Notes: generated by a model not told the origin, from the sequence alone. DNA of 40,133 nucleotides from an uncultured Eubacterium sp. (GCA_937966095.1 CALCKF010000076.1:1-40133), one strand, 5' to 3'. Shown: positions 16,794 to 25,106, counted from the first letter of the stretch. Program-made: numbers and translations.

Positions 16794-16802
16794 TGGTATA
16801 AT
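16794..16802 (+). promoter_or_regulatory. Extended -10 promoter for the redox-protein operon
   Basis: TGGTATAAT is a perfect extended -10 element; the -35 region is weak. It would drive the FeS-flavoprotein gene at 16866 separately from MOP. Confidence 0.5.
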
Positions 16803-16865
16803 AATATCATAAATAAAGCAGTATACAGTATTTAAATATTTTGTTATATGGTTCAAGGAGAAAAG

Positions 16866-19187
16866 ATGCAGAATTATTACAAGCAGTTTGATACATGCAG
16901 AGAACACGATATCCCTTCATGTTCAGATGCATGCCCTTTTAAAATGGATATATTGACGGTACAGGAAAGAATAACAGGAGGACGGCTCAACGCAGCTTAT
17001 AAATCTATACGTGACTGTGTAGTTTTTCCGGCAATCGTCTCTGAGATATGCCCTGCATACTGTGAAAACGCATGTATACGAAGTGCAGTAGACAAGCCTG
17101 TACAGATAAGGGAACTGGAAAGATCTGTCGTTGCCAATGCGACTCGTAAGGCTCCGAATAAATATAATCTGCCGGCAAAAAAACAGAAGATCGCTGTTAT
17201 CGGAGGCGGAATTTCGGGCATGGGATTCGCGTTCAGAATGGCATCAAAAAAATATGATGTCACTGTATTTGAACAGAAAAACGAAATAGGCGGACATCTC
17301 GCTGATTTTATGAATAAAGACGTATATATGTCGGAGTTTGAGCTTCAGTTCAAAAATGAAAAATATAATCTTGAATTAAACAGAGAAATAAAAGAAATAA
17401 GTAATTTTTGTAAGCTGAAAGATGATAACGCGGAAAAAGACGATATGTTTGATGTAATCTATATCGCAACAGGAAGCGAAGGAAACACTTTCGGCGTGCC
17501 TATGCCGGAAACTGGGACAGAGGGCGGATGTATGATGGTCGGGAACACGGCTCTGTTCATAGGAGGAGAAGTATGTGGGCGTGATCTGATGTATGCTCTG
17601 GCAGATGGTATAAATATAGCTGCATCAGCTGAAGCCTTTTTAAGGACGGGAAAAATGGAATATCCTGCAGATACAGAGCCCACAGGATGTATCGCGGATA
17701 AAGAGGAAATTGAAATAATGCCGCCTACGGCTGCCGAGAACGGTGTTTTTACTGAAGAGGAATGTGAACATGAAGCTGCAAGATGCATCAGATGCCGATG
17801 TGATGCCTGTATAAGAGATTGTGATCTTGTTGATTATTTTGATAAGATGCCGGTAAAAATGAGAGACGAAATATTTCTTTCATGCAAGCCTGCAGGTTCA
17901 TTGGTCCATAAATCTCCCGCCCGTAAATATGTTGCTGCATGTACAATGTGTGATCTTATGACAGAAACATGTCCGGAACATATAGATCTGTGCGGAATGG
18001 TGAAATACGCAAGACACAGAATGCATGATGCCGGTAAGGTGCCCGAAGCATACAGACAGTATTTTATGAGAGATATGGAGTTTGCAAACAGCAGTTATGC
18101 AGCTCTGAAAAAATCTCGTAGCGGGATTGGCAGATATTCATTTTTCCCGGGATGCAACATAGGGGCGCTGGATCCCGATTATGTTATAAAACCGTATAAA
18201 TGGCTGCTGGAAAAAGAGCCGGACACATCTATACTGCTGAGGTGCTGCAGTGTTCCTGTTGATTGGAACGGAGACAGTGAATTGCATCGCAAGGAACTTG
18301 AAAATCTCGAACGTGACTGGATAGATCTGGGAAGACCTGTTTTAATCATGGCGTGCATATCATGCCTTAAGCATATAAATGAATATCTTCCGGAGATAGA
18401 GACGATATCTCTTTATGAAATATTTGAAGAGTGGGGCTTTAAAAAGGAAATCGGTTCAACAGATGGCATATGCCAATATTCGGTGTTTGATCCGTGTTCT
18501 GCCAGAAATAAGCCGGATATACAGAAATCTGTAAGAAAACTTATTTCGGATGCGGGAATTGATGCAGAAGAGTTGCCCGGAGGAGACAGGCACGGATGCT
18601 GTGGGTTCGGAGGAATGGGAAGTGTCGCTGCACCGGGATTTTCCGATTATGTAGCTGAAAAGCGATGTGAGATATCAGATGATCCATATATAGTGTATTG
18701 TTCAAACTGCAGAGATATTTTCTGCGACAGAGGGAAAGAAGCGATCCATATACTTGATATACTTTTTGATATAGACCCTGAGGGTAAAAGGCCGCAGCCC
18801 GATGTGACGAGACGAAGGGAAAACAGAGTCATGCTGAAGAAAAGATTGCTTAAGGAAATATGGCACGAGGAAGATAAAGAGGAAGAATATGAGAAAATGT
18901 ATAACCTTGAAATGAGCGATGAAGTGAGAAAAAAAGTCAACAGGCAGAAGATATTGGAAGAGGATATATGTGAAGTCATATCAAATGCGGAAAAAACCGG
19001 AAGAAGAACACTTGATGCGGCTACAGGACACTATAAAGCTTATAAGGAAATAGGATATATAACATGCTGGGTTGAATACAGTCCTGTTGAGGGAGGATAT
19101 GAGATATACAATCTGTATACTCACAGAATGAAAATAGAATTGGAGGCAGTCTGGAATGGAAAAAAAACAGATACTGATCTGCGATAA
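16866..19187 (+). CDS. Multi-FeS flavoprotein with CCG (heterodisulfide reductase-like) domain, predicted MOP partner
   Basis: 773 residues from the ATG at 16866 (AAGGAGA upstream). In order: a GltD/DPYD-like FeS domain (TCREHDIPSCSDACPF, then Cys62, 66, 70); an FAD fold with GGGISGMG (about 113-120) and FIGGEVCGRDLMYALADG (about 232-249); cysteine clusters CIRCRCDACIRDC (about 307-319) and CTMCDLMTETC (about 359-369); two HdrB-like CCG halves (FFPGC..CC..CxxC, then DPC..CCGFGG..CSNC, about 427-615); and a charged C-terminal domain. The second GxGxxG NAD(P)H fold of GltD-like enzymes is missing: only about 30 residues separate ATGS from FIGG. It resembles, from memory, the protein beside MOP in Desulfovibrio (DVU_1558 region). 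Confidence 0.78.
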   Translation: MQNYYKQFDTCREHDIPSCSDACPFKMDILTVQERITGGRLNAAYKSIRDCVVFPAIVSEICPAYCENACIRSAVDKPVQIRELERSVVANATRKAPNKYNLPAKKQKIAVIGGGISGMGFAFRMASKKYDVTVFEQKNEIGGHLADFMNKDVYMSEFELQFKNEKYNLELNREIKEISNFCKLKDDNAEKDDMFDVIYIATGSEGNTFGVPMPETGTEGGCMMVGNTALFIGGEVCGRDLMYALADGINIAASAEAFLRTGKMEYPADTEPTGCIADKEEIEIMPPTAAENGVFTEEECEHEAARCIRCRCDACIRDCDLVDYFDKMPVKMRDEIFLSCKPAGSLVHKSPARKYVAACTMCDLMTETCPEHIDLCGMVKYARHRMHDAGKVPEAYRQYFMRDMEFANSSYAALKKSRSGIGRYSFFPGCNIGALDPDYVIKPYKWLLEKEPDTSILLRCCSVPVDWNGDSELHRKELENLERDWIDLGRPVLIMACISCLKHINEYLPEIETISLYEIFEEWGFKKEIGSTDGICQYSVFDPCSARNKPDIQKSVRKLISDAGIDAEELPGGDRHGCCGFGGMGSVAAPGFSDYVAEKRCEISDDPYIVYCSNCRDIFCDRGKEAIHILDILFDIDPEGKRPQPDVTRRRENRVMLKKRLLKEIWHEEDKEEEYEKMYNLEMSDEVRKKVNRQKILEEDICEVISNAEKTGRRTLDAATGHYKAYKEIGYITCWVEYSPVEGGYEIYNLYTHRMKIELEAVWNGKKTDTDLR

Positions 19188-19350
19188 GTGCAAAGTTGAG
19201 ATGAAAGAAATGGAAGCACAGTTTTCATATCTTGGGAAAAGCTTTCGTCATAAAGTCAGCAGGTGTCCGGAATGCGGACAGATATGCCTTTCGGAGGAGC
19301 TTGTCAACGGAAGGATGAGCCAGGTGGAAGCGATGATGGAGGACAAGTAA
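19156..19350 (+). CDS. Small CxxC redox protein (DVU_1557-like)
   Basis: 64 residues with two pairs, CDKCKVEM near the N-terminus and CPECGQICLSEE in the middle, giving one probable zinc or redox knuckle. TTGGAGGCAG precedes the ATG, which lies 32 bp inside the end of the FeS flavoprotein gene. The pattern matches what I recall of the small DVU_1557 family redox protein found beside MOP-type aldehyde oxidoreductases. A YgiT-like zinc protein is an alternative. The activity is not known. Confidence 0.65.
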   Translation: MEKKQILICDKCKVEMKEMEAQFSYLGKSFRHKVSRCPECGQICLSEELVNGRMSQVEAMMEDK

Positions 19351-19598
19351 TGAGTAATTTTTATGCCAGATTGTGTAAAAACGGGCATCTTGATATAAAA
19401 CCTCACAGGCTCAAAGGTAATGAGATATGCAATCAGTGCGGGGAACCTGTCATTGACTCATGTCCTGCATGCGGGGAGCTTATTAAAAAATGGCACTATT
19501 ATGGTATGGTATATCTGACCCCTAAAAATATAAAATTCAACAGACCGGATGTATGTCCTTATTGCGGTCAGCGATTCCCCTGGTCTGAGGAAGGATAG
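19350..19598 (+). CDS. DUF2321-like zinc-ribbon protein
   Basis: 82 residues starting at the ATG that overlaps the preceding TAA by one base; GGAGG lies just upstream. It has three cysteine pairs, CNQCGE, CPACGE and CPYCGQRFPW, plus CKNGH near the start, which suits a double zinc ribbon of the DUF2321 type. No catalytic residues are evident. Its tight overlap with the small redox protein suggests a role with the flavoprotein or MOP, but this rests on context only. Confidence 0.7.
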   Translation: MSNFYARLCKNGHLDIKPHRLKGNEICNQCGEPVIDSCPACGELIKKWHYYGMVYLTPKNIKFNRPDVCPYCGQRFPWSEEG

Positions 19599-19603
19599 GT
19601 GCC

Positions 19604-20164
19604 ATGACGGAAAAAAATAGAAAAGTATATTATTCATCATATTATGAGTCTCCTTTAGGAGAACTGCTCATAGTAAGCGACAGAGAAAATATCGTAGGCC
19701 TGTGGTTTTCCGGAGAAAAATATTTTCTGGATACGATAAACGGGGATATCAAACGAGATGATGATTCGTGTATAATAAGGATGGCAAGAGACTGGCTGGA
19801 CAGATATTTTGAAGGTAATGAACCGGATATATCGGAAATACCGTTGAAGCCGTCTGGAAGTGAATTTCGTCGTATCGTATGGTCTATATTAACTGAAATA
19901 CCATACGGTAAGACGGTAACTTACAGAGATGTGGCAAGTAAGACAGCAGAACGAATGGGAAGGAAAAGCATGTCAAGTCAGGCCATAGGAGGGGCAGTCG
20001 GACATAATCCCATATCTGTGATAATACCTTGCCATCGTGTTATAGGAAGCAGCGGAAGCCTTACCGGGTATGCAGGCGGTATAGAAAGGAAGAAAAAGCT
20101 TTTAGAGCTGGAAGGAGTTGATACTTCACTGTTTTTCATACCTGAAAAAGGAACAGCGCTGTAA
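19604..20164 (+). CDS. ogt: Methylated-DNA-[protein]-cysteine S-methyltransferase
   Basis: 186 residues. The C-terminal active site is NPISVIIPCHRVIGSSGSLTGYAGG, with the acceptor cysteine in PCHRV, and the helix-turn-helix region SSQAIGGAVGHNP precedes it. The N-terminal part is the usual ribonuclease-H-like lobe (YYESPLGELLIVSD). It repairs O6-alkylguanine by suicidal methyl transfer. It starts 5 bp after the zinc-ribbon gene and so belongs to the same transcript as the aldehyde-oxidation redox genes. Confidence 0.93.
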   Translation: MTEKNRKVYYSSYYESPLGELLIVSDRENIVGLWFSGEKYFLDTINGDIKRDDDSCIIRMARDWLDRYFEGNEPDISEIPLKPSGSEFRRIVWSILTEIPYGKTVTYRDVASKTAERMGRKSMSSQAIGGAVGHNPISVIIPCHRVIGSSGSLTGYAGGIERKKKLLELEGVDTSLFFIPEKGTAL

Positions 20165-20194
20165 ATTGCGTCAACTATTTAGAGGAGGGTAGAA

Positions 20195-20485
20195 ATGACA
20201 AATTTTTATGTTACGTACAAGCTTTCAGGGAAAGAAGAAAGGGATTCTTTTTACAGGGAAGTCAAAAACTGTGGCTCCATAGAAAAATCCAGGATGGACG
20301 ATGGATGCATGCGATATGAATTCTTTTTTCCTGCCGATTCTGATACAGATATTTTTCTGTGGGAACAGTGGGAAACAAGGGATGCTCAGAAAGAACATCT
20401 GAAGCAGCCTCATTATCTGGAGTTTGCAAAGATAAAAGAAAAATATGATGTTAAAACGGATATAATAACGGAAGATTCTTTATAA
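20195..20485 (+). CDS. ABM (antibiotic biosynthesis monooxygenase)-like small protein
   Basis: 96 residues following AGAGGAGGG. The ferredoxin-like ABM pattern is visible: a first strand MTNFYVTYKLS, CMRYEFFFPADSDTDIFLWEQWETRDAQKEHL in the middle, and HYLEFAKI. The WEQWETRDAQKEHL phrase is typical of putative quinol monooxygenase/ABM proteins. These usually dimerise, and their substrates are diverse. It is the last gene before the convergent terminator at 20492. Confidence 0.78.
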   Translation: MTNFYVTYKLSGKEERDSFYREVKNCGSIEKSRMDDGCMRYEFFFPADSDTDIFLWEQWETRDAQKEHLKQPHYLEFAKIKEKYDVKTDIITEDSL

Positions 20486-20491
20486 ATACAA

Positions 20492-20527
20492 AATAATACA
20501 GCAGGAATTTGATCCTGCTGTATTATT
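20492..20527. terminator. Bidirectional intrinsic terminator between ABM gene and crotonase
   Basis: Perfect 15-bp inverted repeat (AATAATACAGCAGGA / TCCTGCTGTATTATT) around a 6-base loop, serving two converging genes. Confidence 0.88.
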
Positions 20528-20555
20528 GTAATACATACCCGCATTCATATTATGT

Positions 20556-21332
20556 TTATCTGTTCTTGAATTCAGCCTTACGTTTCTCAAGGAAGGCTTT
20601 CATACCTTCGATTCTGTCTTCTGAACAGAAAGGCGCTCCTGATGCTTCCCCTTCAAGAGCCACACCTGTCGGAACATCCAGCATTATACCTGTATTTATT
20701 GCTGTCTTTGCGGCTCTTATGGCAATTGGAGCTTTTTCCATTATTGTTTTTGCTATTGCTTCGCATGTTGAAATCAGATCTTCCGGAGGAACAACTTTTT
20801 CCACAAGGCCCAGTCTGAGAGCCTCATGCGCATCGATATACTCAGCGGTCATTATCATGTATTTAGCCATGCCCTTACCGACAAGCCGTGGAAGCCTCTG
20901 GGTACCTCCAAATCCAGGTATTATACCGAGATTGACTTCAGGCTGACCAAATTGCGCTTTTTCGGAGGCAATACGTATATCACATGCCATTGCGAGTTCG
21001 CACCCGCCGCCGAGAGCAAAGCCGTTGACAGCGGCAATGACAGGCTTGTCGATAGATTCGATGTAATCGATGATCTTTGCGCCGTTGCGGATCATCTGCT
21101 GGCCTTCTATACCTGTAAGGCTTGCCATCTGCGATATATCAGCACCTGCAACAAAGGCTCGGCCTTCACCTGTAAGAATAGCGACTTGTACTTCGGGGTC
21201 ATTGTTTACTTTTTCAAAAACTGTTTTTAGTTCATTCAAGACTTCGATGGAGATTGCATTAAGAGATTTCGGACGGTCTATTGTTACGTAAGCTATGCCG
21301 TCTTTTATTTCATACTTTAAAGTTTCAAACAT
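20556..21332 (-). CDS. crt: Short-chain enoyl-CoA hydratase (crotonase, 3-hydroxybutyryl-CoA dehydratase)
   Basis: 258 residues, the normal length. The crotonase oxyanion-hole loop AFVAGADISQM is at about 57-67. The two catalytic glutamates are in GGGCELAMACD (about 108-118) and FGQPEVNLGIIPGFGGTQRLPR (about 127-148). It hydrates crotonyl-CoA or, physiologically in butyrate formers, dehydrates 3-hydroxybutyryl-CoA, making the substrate for the Bcd encoded divergently at 22024. Thiolase and 3-hydroxybutyryl-CoA dehydrogenase genes are not present. AGGATG before the ATG on the minus strand is the ribosome site. Confidence 0.92.
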   Translation of the reverse strand: MFETLKYEIKDGIAYVTIDRPKSLNAISIEVLNELKTVFEKVNNDPEVQVAILTGEGRAFVAGADISQMASLTGIEGQQMIRNGAKIIDYIESIDKPVIAAVNGFALGGGCELAMACDIRIASEKAQFGQPEVNLGIIPGFGGTQRLPRLVGKGMAKYMIMTAEYIDAHEALRLGLVEKVVPPEDLISTCEAIAKTIMEKAPIAIRAAKTAINTGIMLDVPTGVALEGEASGAPFCSEDRIEGMKAFLEKRKAEFKNR

Positions 21333-21392
21333 GATGGATCATCCTTTCTTGATTAAATGTTGTATTTATATAATTTAAAACAATACACAGTC

Positions 21393-21421
21393 ATATTATT
21401 ACTCAGAGACACCTTTGTCAA
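21393..21421 (-). promoter_or_regulatory. Promoter of crt
   Basis: On the minus strand, a perfect TTGACA (21416-21421), a 17-bp spacer and TAATAT (21393-21398). The leader would be about 54 nt. Confidence 0.75.
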
Positions 21422-21612
21422 TAATAGTGAAATATTTATCAAAGCATCCTACATATAGTATATTGTATACATTGAAGTGAATGGCTTCAGCCTCATATAA
21501 CATATAAAAACAACAAGAAACAGCCTTTAAAATAGCGAAAAAGTTTTGTAATTGCAACATATAAAAAAAAATATAAAAATAAATTGTTTGACAATTCTCA
21601 AAAATTGTGATT

Positions 21613-21630
21613 TTGTTAACGGATTAACAA
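21613..21630. promoter_or_regulatory. Perfect Rex (NADH/NAD+ sensor) operator
   Basis: TTGTTAACGGATTAACAA matches the clostridial Rex consensus TTGTTAA-N4-TTAACAA at every fixed position. It lies between a TTGACA box (21588-21593) and an extended -10 (21661-21669), upstream of bcd-etfB-etfA. Rex normally represses butyrate-pathway genes when NADH is low. Confidence 0.85.
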
Positions 21631-21660
21631 AAAGCTTGCAAAATAACGACCGGTATGATA

Positions 21661-21669
21661 TGTTATAAT
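21661..21669 (+). promoter_or_regulatory. Distal extended -10 promoter of bcd
   Basis: TGTTATAAT is a perfect extended -10 with a poor -35. It starts 31 bp after the end of the Rex operator, so Rex would bind just upstream of the polymerase core contact. Confidence 0.5.
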
Positions 21670-21943
21670 AGGTTCGTTATTTTCGGGCCAAGGGTATGGT
21701 TATTTTAATTGATAACTATGTATTAAATTGAGTATGTCGCAATAACATAGTTAAATTTTACTGCGGGACTCAGTAGAGTGACGATGGGATACACGACAGA
21801 TGATGAATGATTTGTTTGGTTGCCGTACATGCCCCCGGCATAAAACAAGCTTTTATATCATGCCGTGGATCAGATGCATAATACAAGTGCCTGCGCAGTG
21901 AAAAACATACTGAAGACATACTGATCAGCAATCAACTTGCAAC

Positions 21944-21972
21944 TTGACACAAATATTTGTATCAACTAAAAT
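21944..21972 (+). promoter_or_regulatory. Proximal bcd promoter overlapped by a 22-bp near-palindrome
   Basis: TTGACA (21944-21949), a 17-bp spacer and TAAAAT (21967-21972). The segment 21944-21965 is a palindrome with one mismatched pair: its arms are TTGACACAAAT and ATTTGTATCAA. The palindrome covers the -35 box and nearly all of the spacer, the position of a repressor operator. Leader length would be about 45 nt. Confidence 0.65.
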
Positions 21973-22023
21973 ATTTAATTGATTGTAAGCAAAATTCAAA
22001 TGGAAAGTTTAGGAGGATAAACA

Positions 22024-23172
22024 ATGGACTTTAAATTATCAAAGACACATCTGCTTCAGCAGGAAATGTATCGCAGATTTGCAGAAAATGAAGTAAAACC
22101 ATTGGCGGAAGAGATGGATGAAACAGAAGTGTTTAACCAGGAACTGCTTGCAAAGATGCATAAGTACGGATTAATGGGAATTCCATATTCTAAGGAATAC
22201 GGCGGAGTTGGCGGAGATTATCTCAGCTATGCTCTTTGTATGGAAGAAATATCTAAAGTAGATGGAAGTACCGGGATAACCATTTCTGTACATACATCAC
22301 TTTGCTGCTCATGCATAGATTCATTCGGTACGGAAGAGCAGAAGCAGAAATTCCTCAGACCTCTGATAGACGGATCAAAGACAGGCTGCTTTGGACTTAC
22401 TGAGCCGAATGCAGGATCAGATGCAGCAGGACAGCAGACACAGGCGGCATATGATGAAGCCGCAGACGAATATATAATAAACGGCGGAAAGATATTTACG
22501 ACAAATTCAGGTTTCGCTGATACGTTTATTGTATTTGCTCTTACTGATAAGACACTGGGAACAAAAGGTATATCTGCTTTCGTGGTGGAAAGAGATATGC
22601 CGGGAGTAACAGTAAGTGAAAATATAAAGAGAATGGGAATCAGAGCGGCATCAAACTGTGAAGTATCATACGAAAACGTAAGAGTGCCGGCAGCCAACAG
22701 ACTGGGCAAGGAAGGTCAGGGCTTCAAGATCGCAATGAAAGCTCTTGACGGCGGAAGAATCGGTATCGCGGCACAGTCAGTAGGGCTTGCACAGGGAGCG
22801 CTCAACGAAGCTCTTGCGTATGTAAAGGAAAGAAAGCAGTTTGGAAGACCGATAGCTGCATTCCAGACTACTCAGTTCAAGCTGGCAGATATGCAGACTA
22901 AGATAGATGCGGCAAGACTTCTCACATGGAGAGCGGCATGCATAAAGGATGCAGGAGAGAATTACGGACCGGCTGCAGCAATGGCTAAGTTATTCGCTTC
23001 AGACGTTGCCAACCAGGTGTGCAGAGAAGCTGTGCAGCTGATGGGCGGATACGGATACTGCAGAGAATATCCTGTTGAAAGAGCATTGAGAGATGCGAAG
23101 ATAACAGAGATATATGAAGGAACATCGGAAGTTATGAAGATGGTAATCTCAGGATCTATGAAGATAAAATAG
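22024..23172 (+). CDS. bcd: Short-chain acyl-CoA dehydrogenase (butyryl-CoA dehydrogenase type)
   Basis: 382 residues, the normal length. FAD/substrate motifs are CFGLTEPNAGSDAAG (about 119-133), ANRLGKEGQGFKIAM, and the catalytic-base region ITEIYEGTSEVMKMVIS near the C-terminus (Glu in YEGT). AGGAGG precedes the ATG. It is followed immediately by etfB and etfA, the arrangement of the clostridial Bcd-EtfAB complex, which reduces crotonyl-CoA with NADH and can bifurcate electrons to ferredoxin. Substrate chain length cannot be fixed from sequence alone. Confidence 0.92.
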   Translation: MDFKLSKTHLLQQEMYRRFAENEVKPLAEEMDETEVFNQELLAKMHKYGLMGIPYSKEYGGVGGDYLSYALCMEEISKVDGSTGITISVHTSLCCSCIDSFGTEEQKQKFLRPLIDGSKTGCFGLTEPNAGSDAAGQQTQAAYDEAADEYIINGGKIFTTNSGFADTFIVFALTDKTLGTKGISAFVVERDMPGVTVSENIKRMGIRAASNCEVSYENVRVPAANRLGKEGQGFKIAMKALDGGRIGIAAQSVGLAQGALNEALAYVKERKQFGRPIAAFQTTQFKLADMQTKIDAARLLTWRAACIKDAGENYGPAAAMAKLFASDVANQVCREAVQLMGGYGYCREYPVERALRDAKITEIYEGTSEVMKMVISGSMKIK

Positions 23173-23196
23173 CAGTGTGAAAGGAGAAGAATAACG

Positions 23197-23982
23197 ATGA
23201 AAATAGTAGTATGCATAAAGCAGGTTCCGGACACAAATGAAGTAAAGCTGGATCCTAAAACTAACAGACTTATAAGAGATGGTGTTCCAAGCATCATCAA
23301 TCATGATGATAAATCAGGTATAGAAGCTGCACTGCAGCTGAAAGAACAGGTAGGCGGCACAGTAACAGTAGTGTGCATGGGACCTGCACAGGCGGATGTG
23401 GCCTTAAGAGAAGCACTGGCAATGGGCTGCGATGAAGCATATCTGCTTTCAGCAAGAGAGTTCGGCGGATCAGATACATGCGCAACAGCTATAATCATAT
23501 CAACGGCCCTCAAGAAGATAGGCTATGATATAGTTATAACAGGAAGACAGGCGATAGACGGAGATACTGCTCAGGTAGGACCGCAGATAGCAGAGAATCT
23601 CGGTATACCGCAGATCTCATATGCAGAAGAGATCAAGATAGACGGAGATACACTTACAGTAAAGAGACAGTATGAAGACAGACATCATATACTGGAAGTG
23701 AAGACACCTTGTCTGCTGACAGCACTGCAGGAGCTGGCAGAGCCTAGATATATGCATGCAGGCGGAATAATCGATGCTTATGAAAAAGAGATCACTGTAT
23801 GGGGATTTGATGACCTTAAGGATGATCTGAATCCGGATTTCATCGGATTGAACGGTTCACCGACAAAGGTAGTGACTTCGTTCGGGAAGATGGCCAAGGG
23901 CGCAGGAACAAAACTTGACGTAACTCCTGACGAAGCCGTAGAAGCAATCATTAACAAGATGGAAGAAAGACACATTATTTAG
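23197..23982 (+). CDS. etfB: Electron transfer flavoprotein beta subunit
   Basis: 261 residues. It begins MKIVVCIKQVPDTNEVKLDP, the standard EtfB opening, and has AMP/FAD-site features DTAQVGPQIAENLG (about 118-131) and the hinge stretch LLTALQELAEPRYMHAGGI. AAGGAGAAG precedes the ATG. It pairs with EtfA encoded 12-18 bp downstream. Position beside bcd suggests the bifurcating type, in which EtfB carries the NADH-oxidising FAD. I infer this from context, not from a residue test. Confidence 0.95.
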   Translation: MKIVVCIKQVPDTNEVKLDPKTNRLIRDGVPSIINHDDKSGIEAALQLKEQVGGTVTVVCMGPAQADVALREALAMGCDEAYLLSAREFGGSDTCATAIIISTALKKIGYDIVITGRQAIDGDTAQVGPQIAENLGIPQISYAEEIKIDGDTLTVKRQYEDRHHILEVKTPCLLTALQELAEPRYMHAGGIIDAYEKEITVWGFDDLKDDLNPDFIGLNGSPTKVVTSFGKMAKGAGTKLDVTPDEAVEAIINKMEERHII

Positions 23983-24000
23983 TGGGGAGGATTCGTGAAA

Positions 24001-25074
24001 ATGAGCAAAGATTTATATGTAATAGCAGAACAGAGAGATGGCAATATAGCCAAAGTTACTCTTGAGCTGTTGGGTGAAGCAACAAAGTTAGCTGCAGACC
24101 TTGATGAGAAAGTTTACGCAGTCCTCATGGGTGACAAGATAAAGGACAAAGCACAGGAGCTTATTGAAGCAGGAGCAGACGGCGTAATAGTAATAGAAGA
24201 TCCGATGCTGGCAGAATATGTGACAGAGCCTTATGCAAAGGCACTGACAGCAGTGATAAAGAATTATGATCCGAACATCGTACTGTTCGGGGCAACATCG
24301 ATCGGAAGAGACCTTGCACCGAGAGTTGCGGCAAGAGTACATACAGGACTTACGGCAGACTGTACACATCTTGATATAGACATGGAAAAGTATTTCGAGT
24401 TCCTGAGAGCAACATCGACAGCAGATACAGAATCCATTGAAAAGAAACTGGGAATGGATGACAAGACTCTTAAGATGACAAGACCTGCATTCGGAGGAAA
24501 TGTAATGGCGACAATCAGATGTGCTGATCACAGACCTCAGATGGCAACAGTAAGACCTGGAGTAATGAAGAAACTTGCTCCTCAGGTTGGAAAGCAGGGA
24601 ACTGTAGAAGAATTCAAGGTTGAATTCACACCGGCAGACATGAATGTTACGATAAAAGAGATCGTGAAGGATACAAAGAAGGCAGTGGATATAACTGAAG
24701 CAAAAGTGCTGGTATCAGGAGGAAGAGGAATAGGATCGCCTGAATTCTTTGGAGAACTCAAAAAGGTTGCAGATCTTCTTGGCGGAGAGATATCATCTTC
24801 AAGAGCTAATGTAGATGCCGGCTGGATCGAAAGAGACAGACAGGTAGGTCAGACAGGAAAGACTGTAAGACCTGAGCTTTATCTGGCATGCGGTATATCA
24901 GGAGCTATCCAGCACATAGCCGGAATGGAAAATTCAGAATGTGTAATAGCTATCAACAAGAATGATACTGCAGCTATATTCGAGGTTGCAGATCTTGGTA
25001 TCGTTGGTGATGTTAAGGTTATCATTCCTAAGCTTGAAGAAGCTCTCAAGAAATATCAGGCTGAGAACAACTGA
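24001..25074 (+). CDS. etfA: Electron transfer flavoprotein alpha subunit
   Basis: 357 residues from the ATG at 24001. A GTG at 23995 is also possible, because GGGGAGG (23984-23990) lies 4 nt from it and 10 nt from the ATG. The N-terminus LYVIAEQRDGNIAKVTLELLG is typical. The C-terminal FAD domain shows VSGGRGIGSPEFF (about 237-249), QVGQTGKTVRPELYLACGISGAIQHIAGM and AINKNDTAAIFEVADLGIVGD. It forms the heterodimer with EtfB that passes electrons to Bcd. A terminator-like hairpin follows at 25107. Confidence 0.95.
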   Translation: MSKDLYVIAEQRDGNIAKVTLELLGEATKLAADLDEKVYAVLMGDKIKDKAQELIEAGADGVIVIEDPMLAEYVTEPYAKALTAVIKNYDPNIVLFGATSIGRDLAPRVAARVHTGLTADCTHLDIDMEKYFEFLRATSTADTESIEKKLGMDDKTLKMTRPAFGGNVMATIRCADHRPQMATVRPGVMKKLAPQVGKQGTVEEFKVEFTPADMNVTIKEIVKDTKKAVDITEAKVLVSGGRGIGSPEFFGELKKVADLLGGEISSSRANVDAGWIERDRQVGQTGKTVRPELYLACGISGAIQHIAGMENSECVIAINKNDTAAIFEVADLGIVGDVKVIIPKLEEALKKYQAENN

Positions 25075-25106
25075 TTGTATCAGCACCGGAGCATAATAAA
25101 ATTAAA

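Larger units (their letters stand above)
21333..22023. other. 691-bp divergent control region between crt and bcd
   Basis: No gene is visible. It holds the crt promoter (21393-21421, minus), a perfect Rex operator (21613-21630), an extended -10 promoter (21661-21669), a 9-bp inverted repeat (TAACTATGT 21713-21721 / ACATAGTTA 21745-21753), a hairpin around CGGCAT/ATGCCG near 21836-21866, and a second bcd promoter overlapping a 22-bp palindrome (21944-21972). If the first promoter is used, the leader is about 350 nt. Confidence 0.65.

Noticed and set aside
19604..20164. Ada-type adaptive response regulator fused to the methyltransferase
   Set aside because: At 186 residues only the Ogt lobes are present; no N-terminal zinc/AraC part exists.
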